From Paenibacillus vini (GTDB lineage Bacteria; Bacillota; Bacilli; Paenibacillales; Paenibacillaceae): a DNA stretch of 64,000 nucleotides. The notes under the pieces are model-generated. The model was given only the letters and a program-made list of their open reading frames with translations, made no database searches and was not told the origin of the DNA. The position numbers and the translations under genes are program-made. Shown here one piece after another: positions 33,002 through 42,273 of this stretch (position 1 is the stretch's first letter; each line of letters starts with the position of its first letter). The stretch covers positions 1-64,000 of the forward strand of contig NZ_BOSL01000006.1 in the NCBI RefSeq assembly GCF_018403325.1, written 5' to 3'.

Positions 33002-36000
33002 TCAGCACAACACGCCGTTCGCAATCGACATCATCAGCTTGATCCGGTTGATCTGGTTGACCTCGCTGGCGCCGGCATCGTAATCGATTGCGGCAATGTT
33101 CGCATCCGGATACATTTCCTTCAGGCCCTTGACCATGCCGCGGCCGGTAATATGATTCGGCAGGCAGGCGAACGGTTGAATGCAGACGATATTGTTGACG
33201 CCGTGATCCAGCAGTTCCATCATTTCGGCGGTCAGAAACCAGCCTTCTCCCATCTGGTTCCCGACGGATACGAGCCGGCTGGCTTTATCCGCCAGATCAT
33301 AGATACTCTCAGGAGGCGTGAGGAAGCGGCTATGTTCAAGCGCTTTTTTTACGGGCTTGCGGTACATTTCCAGATAGCCGATCACCATCGGATTGACCAG
33401 TCCCAGCATTTTGCTCTTGCCGAGCTGATCGGCTTTGTAAATCGGGTTATACAGGCAGTAGAACATAAAATCCAGAAAATCCGGCACGACCGCTTCGCCG
33501 CCCTCGGCCTCGATTACCTCCACGAGCCGGTTGTTGGCATCGGGATGGAACTTGATGAGGATTTCGCCGACGATGCCGACTCGGGGTTTAGTCTTCCCGG
33601 TTAGGGGCAATGCCTCGAATTCCTCAACCATCGTGGCAATATACTCCTTATATTGTGCAAAGGAAAACCGCCGCAGCGAGTGACGGCATAAATTCATCCA
33701 TTTGCGAAACAGCAGTTCCGTATCCCCGGCATTGAGCTCATATGGACGGAAGCGGTAAAGCAGCCGCATCAGCAAATCGCCATAACAGCAAGCGGCGATC
33801 AGCCGGTTGATGATTTTTAGATTCAGCTTGAAGCCGGGCTGGTTCTCCAGTCCCGAAACATTGAGCGAGATGACCGGGATTTGCTCCATCTTCGCTTCCT
33901 TCAGAGCTTTGCGGAGGAGGCCGATATAATTGGTGGCCCGGCATCCGCCTCCGGTCTGCGTCAAAATGACCGCAGTCCGGTCCGGATCATAATCCCCGCT
34001 TTTTAACGCGGCCACGATTTGTCCGATAGTCACGATGGCGGGATAGCAGGCGTCATTATTGACGAATTTGAGCCCTTCTTCCGTCGTTTCTTTACTTGCC
34101 GTCTTCAACACCTTAAGCCGGTATCCGGCTTCCCGGAACACCGTTTCGAACAGCTCGAAATGAATCGGGGAAACTTGCGGCGCCAGGATCGTATAGCTAT
34201 CTTTCATTTTCTTCGTAAAAGAGGCCGGGTGAACCGGGGCAGGCATACCGTCCAGTGGCGATTTAGCCGTTTCCCGTTCCTTCATGGCGGCAAGTAAGGA
34301 GCGCAGCCGAATCCGCGCGGCTCCCAGGTTGCTGATCTCATCCACTTTGATAAGGGTAAACGTTTTGCCTTCCCGTTCCAGAATTTCCTGGACCGCGTCG
34401 GCGGTGATCGCATCGATGCCGCAGCCGAAGGAAGTAAGCTGTACCAACTCCAGATCCTCCCGCTCTGTAACGACATAGGCGGCCCGGTACATTCTTCCGT
34501 GATAGGTCCATTGATTAACGACTGGCAGCGGATGCTTCACTTCGCCGAGATGGGAAATCGAATCCTCGGTCAGCACGGCGAGACCCATTCCCGTAATCAG
34601 TTCGGCGATTCCATGATTGATTTCCGGGTCCGTGTGATACGGATGTCCGCAAAGCACGATACCTTTAGTCCCTGTGCTTCGCAAATAATCGAGTGTTTCT
34701 TCACCTTTAGCTCGGATGTCGTCCTTGGCCCGTTCCGCTTCCTCCCAAGCGTCTGCAAACGCGGATGCCAGCTCTTCTTTTGGAATGAACGGAAACGTCT
34801 CCTGCAGGCGTTTGCGCAACACCGGTTCCGAATCGAAATTGAGGAAGGGGCTAACCAGCGGAGTTCCGCCTTCTTTTAACGCATCGACATTCGTACGGAT
34901 GACCTCCGGGTAGCTGGCCACCACAGGACAATTAAAATGATTGTCCGCGGATTCATCTTCCTTTTTCTCATATACGACGGCAGGATAAAAGATAAAGTCC
35001 ACCCGGCTCCGAATCAGACTCTGGATATGGCCGTGCGCCAGCTTGGCAGGATAACAGACGGATTCGGAGGGGATCGTCTCCATTCCGCTTTCATACAGCT
35101 TTTTCGTCGATTTCGGCGATAATACTACCCGGTACCCGAGCTTCGTAAAGAAGGTGTGCCAAAAAGGATAGTTCTCGAACAGATTCAGCACCCGCGGGAT
35201 GCCGACAGTACCTCGGACGGCCTGCTCGGGCTCAAGGGAAGCATATCTGAACATCCGGTCATATTTGTAGGCCGTCAGATTCGGCAGCCCGTTCTTCTCC
35301 ATCTTCTGGGTTGCCCCGCGTTCGCAGCGGTTCCCTGTCACATGGAAGTTTTTGTCGGGAAACCGGCTTACGGTCATGGCGCAATTATTGCTGCACAGAT
35401 AGCATCTGGCATGAGAGACCTCGCAAGCAAAAGTATCCAGCGCTTCCCGCGACAAAATTGTGCTAGATCCGGTCCCGGCGTAGCCGGTCCGTGCGATCAA
35501 AGCACAGCCGTAAGCGCCCATCATGCCGGCGATATCGGGCCGAATCACTTCCCGGCCGGTAAGCTGTTCAAACGCACGCAATACCGCGTCATTCATGAAG
35601 GTACCGCCCTGTACGATAATCCGTTCTCCCATGTCTTCGGGATTGCGGATTTTAATGACTTTTTGCAGCGCATTCTTGATTACGGAATAGGCGAGGCCGG
35701 CGGAAAGATCGGGGAGGGTCGCACCTTCCTTTTGTACCTGCTTGACCTTGGAATTCATGAATACCGTGCAGCGGGAACCGAGATCGACGGGCGCTTTAGC
35801 CTGCAGCGCTTGGTCGGCGAATTCGGTGATGTTCAGACCGAGCGTGCCGGCGAAGCTCTCCAGGAACGAGCCGCAGCCGGCCGAGCAGGCTTCATTCAGC
35901 ATCAGGGTATCGATGGCGCCGCCTCGGATTTTGATGCATTTCATGTCTTGGCCGCCGATATCCAGAATAAAGTCGACTCCCGGCAGAAAGGAAGAGGCCG

Positions 36001-36745
36001 CTTTATAGTGAGCAACGGTTTCAACTTCGCCGCCGTCAATCCGGAACGCGACTTTAACCAATCCTTCCCCATAGCCGGTAACGTACGCGTGAGCTATGAA
36101 GCAATCGGCAGGAAGGATGTCGTAGATTTCTTTAAGAGCCTCCCGGACGGTAGCCAGGGGATTGCCTTTATTACCTGCATAGAACGTATGCAGGATTTGA
36201 TCCTCGCTGCCGGTCAGGACGAGCTTCGTCGTCGTGGATCCGGCGTCGATACCGAGGAAGCAGGGACCTTCGTAGTTTGCCAGCTCAGCGCGTACGGCAG
36301 ATGCGGCGCCATGGCGCAGCTGGAACGCAGCCAGCTCCGCTTGGTTTGCGAACAGGGGCGGGAGCAGCGGGTCTTTGCCGCCGCCATACGAGCCTGAGGC
36401 AGCAAAGTTGACGGCCTGTAGCCGCTCCAACCAAGCGGACAGCGGAAGCTGCTCGCCACTCGCGCTGTGCAGACAGGCGCCTAAAGCCACGAAGTATTGA
36501 CTGCGCTCGGGGAAGAGGACCTCGTCTTCTGCGAGGCCCAGTGTCAAGGGAACCGCTCCCGGAGCATAGGCAGGAACGTCAGGGGGCCGCCAAGTAAAGC
36601 CACTTTGCCGCGAATCGGGCGGCCGCAGGCCAGCCCGCTGATCGTCTGGTTGACGATGGCCTGGAAGATCGAGGCGGCGATATCTTCCCGCCGTGCGCCT
36701 TCGTTTAACAGTGGCTGAATGTCCGTCTTGGCGAATACCCCACAT
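33002..36745 (-). CDS. Acyl-CoA dehydratase activase-related giant protein, 3' part after a frameshift
   Basis: This frame holds about 1180 authentic residues; the first 66 or so, upstream of about 36548, are read out of frame. It is the downstream part of a roughly 1400-residue protein found in Firmicutes. It contains the second BadF/HgdC activase domain (FLGIDAGSTTTKLVL, FILDIGGQDMKCI and NEACSAGCGSFLE, where Cys ligates the 4Fe-4S cluster), then a DUF2229 domain (VGIPRVLNLFENYPFWHTFF, PSESVCYPAKLAHGHI), and a C-terminal dehydratase-subunit-like region (QTGGGCRATNYIGLLRKAL). Related activases use ATP to inject an electron into 2-hydroxyacyl-CoA dehydratases; the partner here is unknown. Confidence 0.8.
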   Translation of the reverse strand: MWGIRQDGHSATVKRRRTAGRYRRLDLPGHRQPDDQRAGLRPPDSRQSGFTWRPPDVPAYAPGAVPLTLGLAEDEVLFPERSQYFVALGACLHSASGEQLPLSAWLERLQAVNFAASGSYGGGKDPLLPPLFANQAELAAFQLRHGAASAVRAELANYEGPCFLGIDAGSTTTKLVLTGSEDQILHTFYAGNKGNPLATVREALKEIYDILPADCFIAHAYVTGYGEGLVKVAFRIDGGEVETVAHYKAASSFLPGVDFILDIGGQDMKCIKIRGGAIDTLMLNEACSAGCGSFLESFAGTLGLNITEFADQALQAKAPVDLGSRCTVFMNSKVKQVQKEGATLPDLSAGLAYSVIKNALQKVIKIRNPEDMGERIIVQGGTFMNDAVLRAFEQLTGREVIRPDIAGMMGAYGCALIARTGYAGTGSSTILSREALDTFACEVSHARCYLCSNNCAMTVSRFPDKNFHVTGNRCERGATQKMEKNGLPNLTAYKYDRMFRYASLEPEQAVRGTVGIPRVLNLFENYPFWHTFFTKLGYRVVLSPKSTKKLYESGMETIPSESVCYPAKLAHGHIQSLIRSRVDFIFYPAVVYEKKEDESADNHFNCPVVASYPEVIRTNVDALKEGGTPLVSPFLNFDSEPVLRKRLQETFPFIPKEELASAFADAWEEAERAKDDIRAKGEETLDYLRSTGTKGIVLCGHPYHTDPEINHGIAELITGMGLAVLTEDSISHLGEVKHPLPVVNQWTYHGRMYRAAYVVTEREDLELVQLTSFGCGIDAITADAVQEILEREGKTFTLIKVDEISNLGAARIRLRSLLAAMKERETAKSPLDGMPAPVHPASFTKKMKDSYTILAPQVSPIHFELFETVFREAGYRLKVLKTASKETTEEGLKFVNNDACYPAIVTIGQIVAALKSGDYDPDRTAVILTQTGGGCRATNYIGLLRKALKEAKMEQIPVISLNVSGLENQPGFKLNLKIINRLIAACCYGDLLMRLLYRFRPYELNAGDTELLFRKWMNLCRHSLRRFSFAQYKEYIATMVEEFEALPLTGKTKPRVGIVGEILIKFHPDANNRLVEVIEAEGGEAVVPDFLDFMFYCLYNPIYKADQLGKSKMLGLVNPMVIGYLEMYRKPVKKALEHSRFLTPPESIYDLADKASRLVSVGNQMGEGWFLTAEMMELLDHGVNNIVCIQPFACLPNHITGRGMVKGLKEMYPDANIAAIDYDAGASEVNQINRIKLMMSIANGVLC

Positions 36746-37224
36746 CGGGAAGCGATGGGGTAGATCGTCTCATAACGGCTTGCCAGTTCATTAAGCCCGG
36801 CCGGGTCGGTCTCCAGCAAGGCCGCCATCTGGTCGATAAACGCACCCGTGCCCCCGGCACAGGCGTTGTTCATTCTTTGCTCGATGCCCCCGCGGAAATA
36901 AATAATCTTGGCGTCTTCGCCGCCCAATTCGATGGCGGTATCGGTCTCAGGCGCCAGAAGCTTGACGGCCTTCGTGCAGGCGACTACCTCTTGCAGAAAT
37001 GGAATCCCGGCAAGCTCCGAAAAGGAAAGGCCGGACGAACCGCTCATGCAGACTGTCGCTTCCGCATCGGGATGTAAACGCATCAATTGTTCCCAAAGAG
37101 ATAGAACCGCGTTCTGAATGTCCGAATAATGGCGGATGTAATGCTCATGTACAATTTCCGACCGTTGCATTGCGATTATTTTGGCCGTTGTCGATCCGAT
37201 GTCCAGTCCGATTTGCAGCAGCAT
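36544..37224 (-). CDS. Acyl-CoA dehydratase activase-related giant protein, 5' part before a frameshift
   Basis: A 226-residue N-terminal activase (BadF/HgdC) domain: IGLDIGSTTAKIIAM, ELGGEDAKIIYF and NNACAGGTGAFIDQ. It ends ...LRERFP at TGA 36544-36546, just where the domain should continue into LTLGLAEDEVLFPERSQ, which is encoded one base back in the -1 frame. The join fits family spacing exactly, so the gene is split by a net one-base loss in CCCTTGA, by a sequencing error, or by -1 slippage. The start ATG 37224 follows AGGTGA, 14 bases after the marR stop. Confidence 0.8.
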   Translation of the reverse strand: MLLQIGLDIGSTTAKIIAMQRSEIVHEHYIRHYSDIQNAVLSLWEQLMRLHPDAEATVCMSGSSGLSFSELAGIPFLQEVVACTKAVKLLAPETDTAIELGGEDAKIIYFRGGIEQRMNNACAGGTGAFIDQMAALLETDPAGLNELASRYETIYPIASRCGVFAKTDIQPLLNEGARREDIAASIFQAIVNQTISGLACGRPIRGKVALLGGPLTFLPMLRERFP

Positions 37225-37238
37225 CTATTCACCTAATC

Positions 37239-37721
37239 TCATAAAGATTGACTTTGCATTTGCAGCGGGTGCTGCGTGTAACCCGTAGTAAACTTCTCCT
37301 GAATCACCCTCAGCGACCTCAAAAATATAGTCAGGTGCTCATCCGAAAAATCATCTAGAATATTTTGAAATACAAGGTTGCGTTTTTCGATCATTTCAGC
37401 CAGGGCCGATTGGCCGGCCGGGGTGATTTCAATCCAGCAAATTCGTTTGTCCTGTTTGTCTTTGACCCGCTTCAATAGACCTTCCTTGACCAGTTTATTC
37501 ACCGCGATCGTGTTGGCACTGGAAGAGAGGCCTACCCGGTCGGCGATTTGAGTGACCATGCAGGGTCCGCCCCGGGAAACCGTCAGAAGTATGAAGAACT
37601 TGCTGGGCAAGACTGAATCGCCTTCATTAAAAAATAATCGGCCCATATGATGGGCTATGGCCAAGGTAGACTCGCAAATTTCATTTACGGCGTCCTGGCC
37701 TGGAGGGTCACTGTTATTCAT
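37239..37721 (-). CDS. MarR-family transcriptional regulator
   Basis: A 160-residue winged-helix regulator. The recognition region is TQIADRVGLSSSANTIAVNKLVKEGLLKRVKDKQDKRICWIEITPAG (about 58-104), the MarR wHTH and wing. It directly precedes the activase gene with 14 bp between, so it probably controls that operon and itself. A 34-bp dyad with an AAAGCTTT centre lies upstream at 37753-37786. I chose ATG 37721 because the longer frame from 37781 overlaps that dyad, though no ideal ribosome site precedes either. Confidence 0.82.
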   Translation of the reverse strand: MNNSDPPGQDAVNEICESTLAIAHHMGRLFFNEGDSVLPSKFFILLTVSRGGPCMVTQIADRVGLSSSANTIAVNKLVKEGLLKRVKDKQDKRICWIEITPAGQSALAEMIEKRNLVFQNILDDFSDEHLTIFLRSLRVIQEKFTTGYTQHPLQMQSQSL

Positions 37722-37752
37722 GTGAAAAACACGACCTTTCTCGGGTTCGAAG

Positions 37753-37786
37753 AAAGTTTTATGATAAAGCTTTATATACAAACTTT
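37753..37786. promoter_or_regulatory. Candidate MarR operator
   Basis: AAAGTTT (37753-37759) and AAACTTT (37780-37786) are exact inverted repeats centred on a perfect AAAGCTTT (37766-37773). The 34-bp dyad lies just upstream of the marR start, where autoregulators of this family bind. Minus-strand TATATAAAG within it could serve as a -10 region. Confidence 0.55.
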
Positions 37787-37965
37787 AACAAATTAGGTAT
37801 TCAAGAAGCTGTGTTATATATAACAACTGGATATATTTTGATGGGAACGAATCGTTAATTCTTTTCCGCCCGTTCATGCAGTGAAGATGCATGGAGTGAT
37901 TGTCTGTTTTAGCAGAACAGCGAACCTGGAAGAATGGCCTAGGTAGGACAATTAAGAATACAAAA

Positions 37966-37991
37966 AAACCGCCCGATTTAACGAGCGGTTT
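37966..37991 (-). terminator. Terminator of the phosphodiester glycosidase gene
   Basis: On the minus strand AAACCGC and GCGGTTT pair and are followed by a run of T's (complement of 37962-37968). It lies 43 bases past the stop at 38034. The 312-bp gap 37722-38033 otherwise holds the marR control region. Confidence 0.75.
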
Positions 37992-38033
37992 AAGCAAGCA
38001 ATTAGCCGAGAGCCAGCTACAGAGTTATAGCTA

Positions 38034-38816
38034 TCAATGGATCACGATAATCTGCTGCAGATCTCGTGAATCGCCGTACAGCGATACTTCGGCGGATTTC
38101 AATTGAGCGGAGCCGTCGCCGTCCAGAAAAATACCTTCTTTGGCGGAGCCGGGCGCAATCACTTCAAGAATCGCCGAGCGAAACTCGGCAGCGGTACACC
38201 GGTCCGGCGTTACGATCAGCCACAGAAGCCCAGCGTCGTCGTATACGAGGCCGGAGCGGAGGCGCCGTTCGTCAGGGTTAGGCAGATGCTCGCGGAGCAT
38301 AGCTTCCTCCCAGGCGTTCTCATCGCCCAGATTCATGCTGACACCGCCTTGGGCAAAATACCGGCTGCGGTCCTGCACCTGCAGCTCGTCGGCGGACGAG
38401 GCGACTTGGACCGAGAATCTGTCAGCTGCTTCGTCCCAAACCAACGTACCGCGGGCGTATTTGGCGTTGAACCAGCCGGAGCCGTATTCGCCCGCCTGTC
38501 CTTTCACCGGCTCATCTCCGTTCACTGCGATAGACAAAACGGTGTCCTGGTAGAAGAAGCCGCCGTTGATACCGTACACACGGTAATCGCGCAGCGGCCG
38601 ATCCGCGGCTCGAAGCTCGATCCGCTCAGGCTTTACGGCCATTGCGTGGATCTCGAGACCGCTGCTAGCGATAGCCTTATGATAGGTGTAAGGGTGGGGC
38701 AGCAAATAGCTCCGTCCCCAGGCCAGCATCCCGATCACACATAACGCGAGCAGTGCCGCGGCCGAAGCTGCCAAGGGCCAGCGGCTTCTTACCGTCGTAG
38801 CATTAGCCGGCAACAT
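38034..38816 (-). CDS. Membrane-anchored phosphodiester glycosidase-family (NAGPA) protein
   Basis: A 260-residue protein with an N-terminal membrane segment (about 12-35, WPLAASAAALLALCVIGMLAWG) and an external NAGPA-like domain: YRVYGINGGFFYQD, IAVNGDEP, YARGTLVWDEA, RYFAQGGVSMNL and FLDGDGSAQL, the recurring Gly/Asp blocks of the family. NAGPA enzymes remove a sugar linked by a phosphodiester; bacterial members are tied to exopolysaccharide or wall-polymer processing. The most likely start, ATG 38816, overlaps the M42 peptidase stop by 14 bases, so translation is coupled. Confidence 0.75.
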   Translation of the reverse strand: MLPANATTVRSRWPLAASAAALLALCVIGMLAWGRSYLLPHPYTYHKAIASSGLEIHAMAVKPERIELRAADRPLRDYRVYGINGGFFYQDTVLSIAVNGDEPVKGQAGEYGSGWFNAKYARGTLVWDEAADRFSVQVASSADELQVQDRSRYFAQGGVSMNLGDENAWEEAMLREHLPNPDERRLRSGLVYDDAGLLWLIVTPDRCTAAEFRSAILEVIAPGSAKEGIFLDGDGSAQLKSAEVSLYGDSRDLQQIIVIH

Positions 38817-39840
38817 AAGCGGCCAGCAGTCTGGTCGTATTGAGAATCGCCTGCTTGTGCGTTCTTTCCATCGCGTGCGAGGCATGCACGCCCGGACCAA
38901 TCAGAGCGGCCCGGATGTTATGGCCGCCGTGGAGCGCGGCAGAAGCGTCCGAGCCGTAATGCGGATAAATATCCACCGCAAAGGCGATGTCCAGCCCTTT
39001 TGCCAGCTCGATCAACCGGCCGGTCATATCATAGTCATAAGGACCGGTGGAGTCTTTCGCGCAGATGGAGACATCGGTCTCCTTACAGCTCAAGTTATCG
39101 CCCATCGCGCCCATATCGACGGCGATCATTTCATGGACGCCGTCCGGGATCCAGGACGCCCCATGACCGACTTCCTCATAGTTGGAGATGAGGAATACAA
39201 GATCGTGCTTCGGCGTCCAGCCTTCGCGCTTGCTGGATTCCAGCAAGCCGAACAGCGCGGCGACGCTGGCCTTGTCATCCAGGTGGCGGGACTTCACATA
39301 GCCGCTAGGCGTGATTACCGCCCGGGCGTCGAAGGAAATGAAGTCCCCGACCGAGATGCCCAGCTTCAGCACATCGTCCTTGCTCTCCACGAGCTCGTCG
39401 ATACGCACCTCCATGTTCCGTTCCTCTCGCTTGAAGTCCCGCGCGTCGCTGTATACATGGACGGAGGGATGGGACGACAGAATCGTCCCGGTGTAGACCT
39501 TGCCGCCGCGGGTGTGAATTTGGCAGTACTCGTTCTCGATACTGTTCATCATAAAGCCGCCGACGGAAGTGATCGCAAGCGTCCCGTTCGAATTGACGGC
39601 GCGGACCATGGCTCCGAGCGTATCGACATGGGCGCTGATCGCGATCTTGCGTGAAGAGTCGCTGCCTTTCAAGGTCAGTAATGCTCCGCCTTTTTCATTT
39701 TGCGAGAACGGTACGCCCAATGCTTCCGCTTCTTCGCGAACCAGGTTCATGACTTCCCGGGTAAATCCGCTTGGGCTGGGGGTATCGAGCAATTTTTTCA
39801 GTAATTCCAAAATATAAGTCTCATTGGGTTGAATGTTCAT
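38803..39840 (-). CDS. M42-family aminopeptidase
   Basis: A 345-residue dizinc peptidase of the glutamyl-aminopeptidase/FrvX/YsdC family, which forms large tetrahedral cytosolic assemblies that trim peptides. ISAHVDTLGAMV (His ligand), SRHLDDKASVAAL (bridging Asp), ISNYEEVGHGAS (catalytic Glu and ligand Glu), AVDMGA and IYPHYGSDASA are the conserved blocks. The start ATG 39840 follows AGGAGG. It is separated by 32 bases from the LapA-like gene upstream and overlaps the glycosidase-like gene downstream. Confidence 0.9.
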   Translation of the reverse strand: MNIQPNETYILELLKKLLDTPSPSGFTREVMNLVREEAEALGVPFSQNEKGGALLTLKGSDSSRKIAISAHVDTLGAMVRAVNSNGTLAITSVGGFMMNSIENEYCQIHTRGGKVYTGTILSSHPSVHVYSDARDFKREERNMEVRIDELVESKDDVLKLGISVGDFISFDARAVITPSGYVKSRHLDDKASVAALFGLLESSKREGWTPKHDLVFLISNYEEVGHGASWIPDGVHEMIAVDMGAMGDNLSCKETDVSICAKDSTGPYDYDMTGRLIELAKGLDIAFAVDIYPHYGSDASAALHGGHNIRAALIGPGVHASHAMERTHKQAILNTTRLLAAYVAG

Positions 39841-39872
39841 GGATAAGCCTCCTATGAATTCGTGTAGGTAAG

Positions 39873-40196
39873 TTAGTCTTGGAGTGGAGTCGTATCTTCA
39901 GCCGGTACGGCCGCGGTTGCGGGTTCCGGAAAAACATACCCCGTAGCCTCCTGGATATGTACAAGCTTTGCATTCAGTGTCTTTATTTCTCTTTGCAGTC
40001 GGTAGCCGCGATAAATGCCGAAGGCTCCGACAATAATGCCGCCGAGCAGCGTGGAGCCCAGGATCAAAAGGATCAAGGGGAGGCTGATCGAGCCGAAGAG
40101 CAGATTCACGGGCACGGGATCGACATTGATTACGGCGAAAACTGCGGTAATTAGCGCAAAAACCATGGCTAAAATTAAGGACCATTGAATTTTCAT
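39873..40196 (-). CDS. LapA-domain membrane protein
   Basis: A 107-residue protein with two membrane segments (about 5-24 and 38-60) and a cytosolic coiled helix (GYRLQREIKTLNAKLVHIQ). FAVINVDPVPVNLLFGS and LPLILLILGSTLLGGII are the LapA/DUF1049 signature. LapA helps control lipopolysaccharide assembly in E. coli; Gram-positive relatives have no known function. ATG 40196 is set by AAGGAGGTG; an upstream codon at 40208 overlaps that site. Confidence 0.82.
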   Translation of the reverse strand: MKIQWSLILAMVFALITAVFAVINVDPVPVNLLFGSISLPLILLILGSTLLGGIIVGAFGIYRGYRLQREIKTLNAKLVHIQEATGYVFPEPATAAVPAEDTTPLQD

Positions 40197-40229
40197 GACG
40201 AGGAACACCTCCTTCTTATGACAGTATAA

Positions 40230-40258
40230 AATCCCTTGCCCGCAAGGAGCAAGGGATT
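40230..40258 (-). terminator. Terminator of pepF
   Basis: AATCCCTTG (40230-40238) pairs with CAAGGGATT (40250-40258), followed on the minus strand by TTATA, 17 bases past the pepF stop. Confidence 0.75.
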
Positions 40259-40275
40259 CTCTGTTAAAGCCTACT

Positions 40276-42066
40276 TTATTTCGTCAAGTTCTCCATTTGT
40301 TCAATGATGTCTTCGAACACGCTCATCGCTTCGCGGACCGGTTGCGGGGTGGACATATCCACGCCGGCCTTGCTCAGGATATTGATCGAATAGTCGCTTC
40401 CGCCGCTCTTCAGGAAACCGAGATAACGGTCGATCGCCGGCTGGCCTTCTTCCAGAATCTGTTTCGAGAAGCTGGTGGCCGCGGAGAAACCGGTGGCGTA
40501 TTTGTACACATAGAAGCTCGTATAGAAGTGGGGAATCCGCGCCCATTCCATTTCGATATCCTGATCTACGGTCATCTCTTTACCGTGGTATTTCAAGTTG
40601 AGATCGTAGTAGATGGAAGACAGTTCCTGCGGCGTGAGCGATTCGCCCGCTTCAGCCCGTTCATGGATAAGCTTTTCGAATTCCGCGAACATCGTCTGCC
40701 GGAACAGGGTGGTCCGGAATTGATCGGCGTAATAGGTGAGCAGGTACATTTTTTGCTTCGGATCGGTCGAATGCTTAAGCAGGTAATCCATCAGCAGCGC
40801 TTCATTCGTCGTCGAGGCTACTTCCGCCAGGAAGATAGTGTACTGCGCGTCCCGGTACTTCAAGGCTTCGTCGGAAAAATACGAATGCAGTGCATGACCC
40901 ATCTCATGGGCCAGCGTGAACATGCTGTTCAAGTTGTCCTTATGGTTCAAAAGCACGTATGGATGCGTTCCGTAAGCGCCCCAGCTGTAAGCGCCGGTCC
41001 GTTTGCCTTCGTTCTCGTAAACGTCGATCCAGCGGTTGTCGAAGCCGTCCTTCAGCACGCTGAGATAGTTATCCCCAAGCGGCTTCAAGCCCTCTTCCAC
41101 CATTTTTTTGGCATCCTCATAAGTGATGTCCCATTTATACTCTTCAACGAGAGGGGCAAAAAGGTCATACATATGAAGCTCGTCGACGCCGAGCAGTTTT
41201 TTGCGCAGTTTCATATAGCGGTGGAGCAGCGGAAGGCTCTCGTGCACCGTGTCAATGAGGTTGGTGTAAACTTCCTTCGGAATGTTGTCGCCATACAGGG
41301 ACATTTCGAGAACCGAAGGATATTTGCGTACTTTGGAGTAGAACATGTTTTTGTTGACGTTGGCGCTCAAAGTAGCCGCAATCGTATTTTTTTGCTTGCC
41401 GTAAGTTTCGTAGACCGCTTTGAAGGCGCGGCGGCGTACATCGCGGTTCGGATTTTCCAGGAATTGAATGTAGCTGCCGTGCGTAAGCTCCACTTCTTTT
41501 CCGTTCTCGTCCTCGATCTTCGGGAACTTGATATCCGCATTGTTGATCATGCCGAAAATATGCTGAGGCGCTTGCGATAAGTTACCGACCTGGGCCAGCA
41601 ACGCCTCTTCGGTTTTGCTCAGGACATGCGCTTTTTCCCGCTTGATTTCCTGCAGCGTAAATTTGTAATCCGCCAGCTCGGGATTGTCGATCAGGGCATC
41701 CAGCTCGCTCTCAGGCAGGGAAAGAATTTCCGGCGTGATGAAGGACAGCGCTTCGCCGATTTCCACGTTCAGTTTCTTGGCCTTTTGCGTCAGCGCCTGG
41801 TATGTAGGGTTTGTCGTATCCTGGTCATGGTTCAAATGGGCATACACATACAGCCGCTCCAGGTTTTGCGAGATTTCATCCTCCAGGGCAAAAATAGCTT
41901 TGACGCTCTGCGGATTATCCAGCTTGCCTTCGTAATCGGCTACTTTATTTTTCTGCTGTTTCAGTCCTTCAAGGGCCGTGTCCCAGGCTTTCTGATCAGG
42001 GAACATGTCTTCCAGCTTCCATGTATTCTCGGTTTGGACTTCGGAACGTTTCGGTAATGTGCTCAT
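40276..42066 (-). CDS. pepF: Oligoendopeptidase F (M3B)
   Basis: A 596-residue zinc metallopeptidase that cleaves oligopeptides of roughly 7-17 residues. FTLAHEMGHALHSYF contains the HEMGH zinc motif at 387-391, and the third ligand lies in the LAEVASTTNEALL helix. The start ATG 42066 follows AAAGGAGG, and the protein begins STLPKRSEVQTENTWKLEDMF, the usual PepF start. The frame is open further upstream to 42192, where a typical signal peptide (LLHLLLTVCVMATALPSAAAAG) is encoded in frame, so a secreted form is possible. Confidence 0.92.
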   Translation of the reverse strand: MSTLPKRSEVQTENTWKLEDMFPDQKAWDTALEGLKQQKNKVADYEGKLDNPQSVKAIFALEDEISQNLERLYVYAHLNHDQDTTNPTYQALTQKAKKLNVEIGEALSFITPEILSLPESELDALIDNPELADYKFTLQEIKREKAHVLSKTEEALLAQVGNLSQAPQHIFGMINNADIKFPKIEDENGKEVELTHGSYIQFLENPNRDVRRRAFKAVYETYGKQKNTIAATLSANVNKNMFYSKVRKYPSVLEMSLYGDNIPKEVYTNLIDTVHESLPLLHRYMKLRKKLLGVDELHMYDLFAPLVEEYKWDITYEDAKKMVEEGLKPLGDNYLSVLKDGFDNRWIDVYENEGKRTGAYSWGAYGTHPYVLLNHKDNLNSMFTLAHEMGHALHSYFSDEALKYRDAQYTIFLAEVASTTNEALLMDYLLKHSTDPKQKMYLLTYYADQFRTTLFRQTMFAEFEKLIHERAEAGESLTPQELSSIYYDLNLKYHGKEMTVDQDIEMEWARIPHFYTSFYVYKYATGFSAATSFSKQILEEGQPAIDRYLGFLKSGGSDYSINILSKAGVDMSTPQPVREAMSVFEDIIEQMENLTK

Positions 42067-42273
42067 CGGAATCCTCCTTTGGTTTGGGTAAACTGAACCG
42101 GCAGCTGCCGGATGACCGGCTGCAGCCGCACTCGGCAAGGCGGTAGCCATGACGCAAACGGTCAGCAGCAAATGGAGCAGACGGGGTCTTTGCATATTTA
42201 AATAGGAAACCTCCCTTGAAAAATAGAGACATTGTCCTATCATACCCTTTGTCGTCCGCTGTTATTTACCATT

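Noticed and set aside
35156-36397. A 413-codon plus-strand open frame
   Set aside because: It overlaps the activase gene antisense; the minus frame has clear conserved motifs and this one has none.
40297-41580. A 427-codon plus-strand open frame
   Set aside because: Antisense of pepF, in GC-rich coding DNA, with no ribosome site or motif.
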